A stretch of 64,000 bases of DNA from Neisseria zoodegmatis. GTDB taxonomy: Bacteria > Pseudomonadota > Gammaproteobacteria > Burkholderiales > Neisseriaceae. Under the pieces are notes generated by a model. The model had not been told where the DNA came from, did not search any database, and saw nothing but the letters and a program-made list of their open reading frames with translations. Numbering within the stretch: position 1 is the first letter of the stretch; every line of letters begins with the position of its first letter. Below, piece by piece: positions 62,331-64,000 of the stretch. The position numbers and the translations under genes are program-made. Location: NCBI RefSeq assembly GCF_900187305.1, contig NZ_LT906434.1:2046001-2110000 (forward strand). The letters run 5' to 3'.

Positions 62331-64000
62331 ATGACCCAAACCCTGTTAATCGAACTCCTCACCGAAGAGCTACCCCCCAAAGCCCTCAACAACTTGGGCA
62401 ACAGCCTTGCCGCTTCTATCGTCGAAGGCTTGGAAAAAGAACAATTAATTGAAGGCACAGCCGAATACACCGCCTACGCTTCGCCCCGCCGCTTGGCCGC
62501 GCAAGTGAAAAACGTTAAAGCTGCACAAGCCGACCGTTTGGTGGTGAAAAAAGGCCCGAGCGTTGCCGCGGGTATGAAAGACGGCATGCCCACCAAAGCA
62601 CTGGAAGGCTTCGCCCGCTCTTGCGGCACTGATATTGCCAGTCTGAAAATCGACAACGACGGCAAACAAGATGTGTATGCCTACGAATTTACCCAAGAAG
62701 GCCAGCCTTTGGCGGCCTTGATCAGCGATATTTTGGCGCAAGCCGTGAAAAAGCTGCCGATTCCCAAAGTGATGCGCTGGGGCAGCAGCACACATACCTT
62801 TGTGCGTCCGGTACACGGTTTGGTGGTCGTGCACGGCGCAGACACCGTACCGGCTTCGGTATTGGGTTTGGACAGCCGTAACCACACCCTCGGCCACCGC
62901 TTCTTGAGCAGCGGCGACATCGTATTCCCGAATGCCGACAGCTATGCCGAAAAAATGCGCCATGAAGGCAAAGTGATTCCTTCGTTTGCCGAACGCAAAG
63001 CCGCCATTCAGACGGCCTTAAACGAACAAGCAGGCCGTCTGAATGCCACCGTTGCCGCCGACGAAGCCCTGCTCGACGAAGTCACCGCACTGGTGGAATG
63101 GCCGGTGGTATTGGAAGCGCAGTTTGAAGAACACTTCCTCGCCGTGCCGCAGGAATGCCTGATTCTCACCATGCAGCAAAACCAAAAATACTTCCCGCTG
63201 CTCGATCAAAACGGCAAGCTGATGAACCGCTTCCTGCTGGTTTCCAACCTTCAAGCCGAAGACCCGAGCCACATCATCCACGGCAACGAACGCGTATTGC
63301 GCGCCCGTCTCGCCGATGCCGAATTCTTCTACAAGCAAGACCAAAAAGCCACTTTGGAAAGCCGCTTGCCCAAACTGGAAAACGTGGTGTACCACAACAA
63401 ACTGGGCAACCAAGCCGAGCGCATCAGCCGCCTGATGAGCATCAGCGGCCACATCGCCAAAGCATTGGGGGCCGACGTTGCCGTTACCGAACGCGCCGCC
63501 CGCTTGGCCAAAGCCGACCTCGTTACCGAAATGGTCGGCGAATTCCCCGAACTGCAAGGCACTATGGGCAAATACTACGCCCGCTTGGACGGCGAAAGCG
63601 AAGAAATCGCACAAGCCATCGAAGCGCATTACCAACCCCGTTTCGCCGGCGACGACTTGCCGCAAAGCACAACCGCCACCGCCGTGGCGCTGGCCGACAA
63701 ACTGGAGACCCTCGTCGGCATTTGGGGTATCGGCCTGATTCCCACCGGCGACAAAGACCCCTACGCCCTGCGCCGTTCCGCACTGGGCATCTTACGCATG
63801 TTGATGCAGCACGATTTGGACATCAACGACCTGCTTCAGACGGCCTACAACAGCTTCCCGCAAGGCAAACTCGCCGACAACACCGTTGCCGAAGTCGCCG
63901 AATTCATGCAGGCGCGTTTGGCCGTGCTGCTGCAAAACGACCATCCGCAAGACATCGTCGCCGCCGTATTGGCCAAACAACCCAGCCGCCTGAACGATCT
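62331..64000 (+). CDS. glyS: Glycine-tRNA ligase beta subunit, N-terminal part (runs off the window)
   Basis: The ATG at 62331 opens the beta subunit, and about 556 codons are present before the window ends; the complete protein is about 690 residues. MTQTLLIELLTEELPPKALNNLGNSLAASI is the family start. GRSCGTDI, KKLPIPKVMRWG, FVRPVHGLVVVHGAD, GHRFLSS and LILTMQQNQKYFPLLDQNGKL are typical. The C-terminal tRNA-binding HD and DALR-like domains lie outside. Two DUS at 63007-63043 and another at about 63836-63847 are inside the gene. It is 105 bp after the AT-rich gene. Confidence 0.96.
   Translation, partial: MTQTLLIELLTEELPPKALNNLGNSLAASIVEGLEKEQLIEGTAEYTAYASPRRLAAQVKNVKAAQADRLVVKKGPSVAAGMKDGMPTKALEGFARSCGTDIASLKIDNDGKQDVYAYEFTQEGQPLAALISDILAQAVKKLPIPKVMRWGSSTHTFVRPVHGLVVVHGADTVPASVLGLDSRNHTLGHRFLSSGDIVFPNADSYAEKMRHEGKVIPSFAERKAAIQTALNEQAGRLNATVAADEALLDEVTALVEWPVVLEAQFEEHFLAVPQECLILTMQQNQKYFPLLDQNGKLMNRFLLVSNLQAEDPSHIIHGNERVLRARLADAEFFYKQDQKATLESRLPKLENVVYHNKLGNQAERISRLMSISGHIAKALGADVAVTERAARLAKADLVTEMVGEFPELQGTMGKYYARLDGESEEIAQAIEAHYQPRFAGDDLPQSTTATAVALADKLETLVGIWGIGLIPTGDKDPYALRRSALGILRMLMQHDLDINDLLQTAYNSFPQGKLADNTVAEVAEFMQARLAVLLQNDHPQDIVAAVLAKQPSRLND
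63007..63043. repeat. Inverted DUS pair inside the glyS coding sequence
   Basis: TTCAGACGGCCT (63007-63018) and AGGCCGTCTGAA (63032-63043) face each other within the reading frame. They encode parts of AIQTALNEQAGRLNA. The pair can form a 12-bp hairpin in the mRNA but has no T-run. Confidence 0.85.

Overview
The window is chromosomal DNA of a Neisseria species, probably a commensal. The main evidence is the neisserial DNA uptake sequence (DUS), core GCCGTCTGAA, which recurs dozens of times on both strands. It is mostly in the AG form (AGGCCGTCTGAA), with some AT forms (ATGCCGTCTGAA) and at least two AGGTCGTCTGAA forms. Supporting evidence is a comE competence gene beside an rRNA operon, a gene order of neisserial type, and housekeeping proteins that read as betaproteobacterial. 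The DUS dialect argues against N. meningitidis and N. gonorrhoeae, which use the AT form predominantly. The species cannot be fixed from this sequence.

Layout. 1-1621 (minus): spoT (cut by the window edge), rpoZ and gmk. 1810-4175 (plus): apt and the ABC-F gene ybiT. 4634-10688 (minus): a complete rRNA operon (16S, tRNA-Ile, tRNA-Ala, 23S, 5S) with its promoter, boxA sites, RNase III stems and terminator, followed by comE. 11148-12152: hemB. 12224-16728 (minus): rseA-like, rpoE, tilS and a Na/Pi symporter. 16899-19321 (minus): surE-pcm-nlpD without the rpoS that follows it in enterobacteria. 19601-24815: a ubiquinone hydroxylase, guaA, small membrane and lipoprotein genes, smpB, two small coupled genes and a cold-shock gene. 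25057-27651: clpS-clpA. 27816-32365: a class V aminotransferase, ackA, an unknown gene and dciA. 32550-36080: secA followed by an IS1016-like insertion sequence. 36269-43291: an outer-membrane protein, rpsO, an aromatic amino acid permease, a lipoprotein, an Smr protein, an SDR, a membrane protein and an AI-2E-type exporter. 43532-50439: purM, a small protein, a methyltransferase, gcvP and a membrane-anchored EEP protein. 50585-54252: dadA diverging from an Lrp-type gene, rsmE and an inositol-monophosphatase family gene. 54253-57407: a candidate small RNA and ppc. 57787-64000: moaC-moeB, a MITE-like repeat, an OmpA-like protein, then glyQ and glyS (cut by the window edge) separated by an AT-rich gene of unknown function.

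Most of the content is core: translation, nucleotide synthesis, protein quality control, envelope maintenance and central carbon metabolism. Many transcription units end in two inverted DUS copies that can act as terminators. There is no prophage, CRISPR array, restriction system or defence island. The least explained material lies between genes: a candidate regulatory RNA whose two hairpin loops both show UUCUCCCUUG (54364-54472), a short repeat lodged inside inverted DUS pairs at five places, a nested palindrome (44620-44695), a 143-bp MITE-like element (59075-59217), and the AT-rich gene inside glyQ-glyS.
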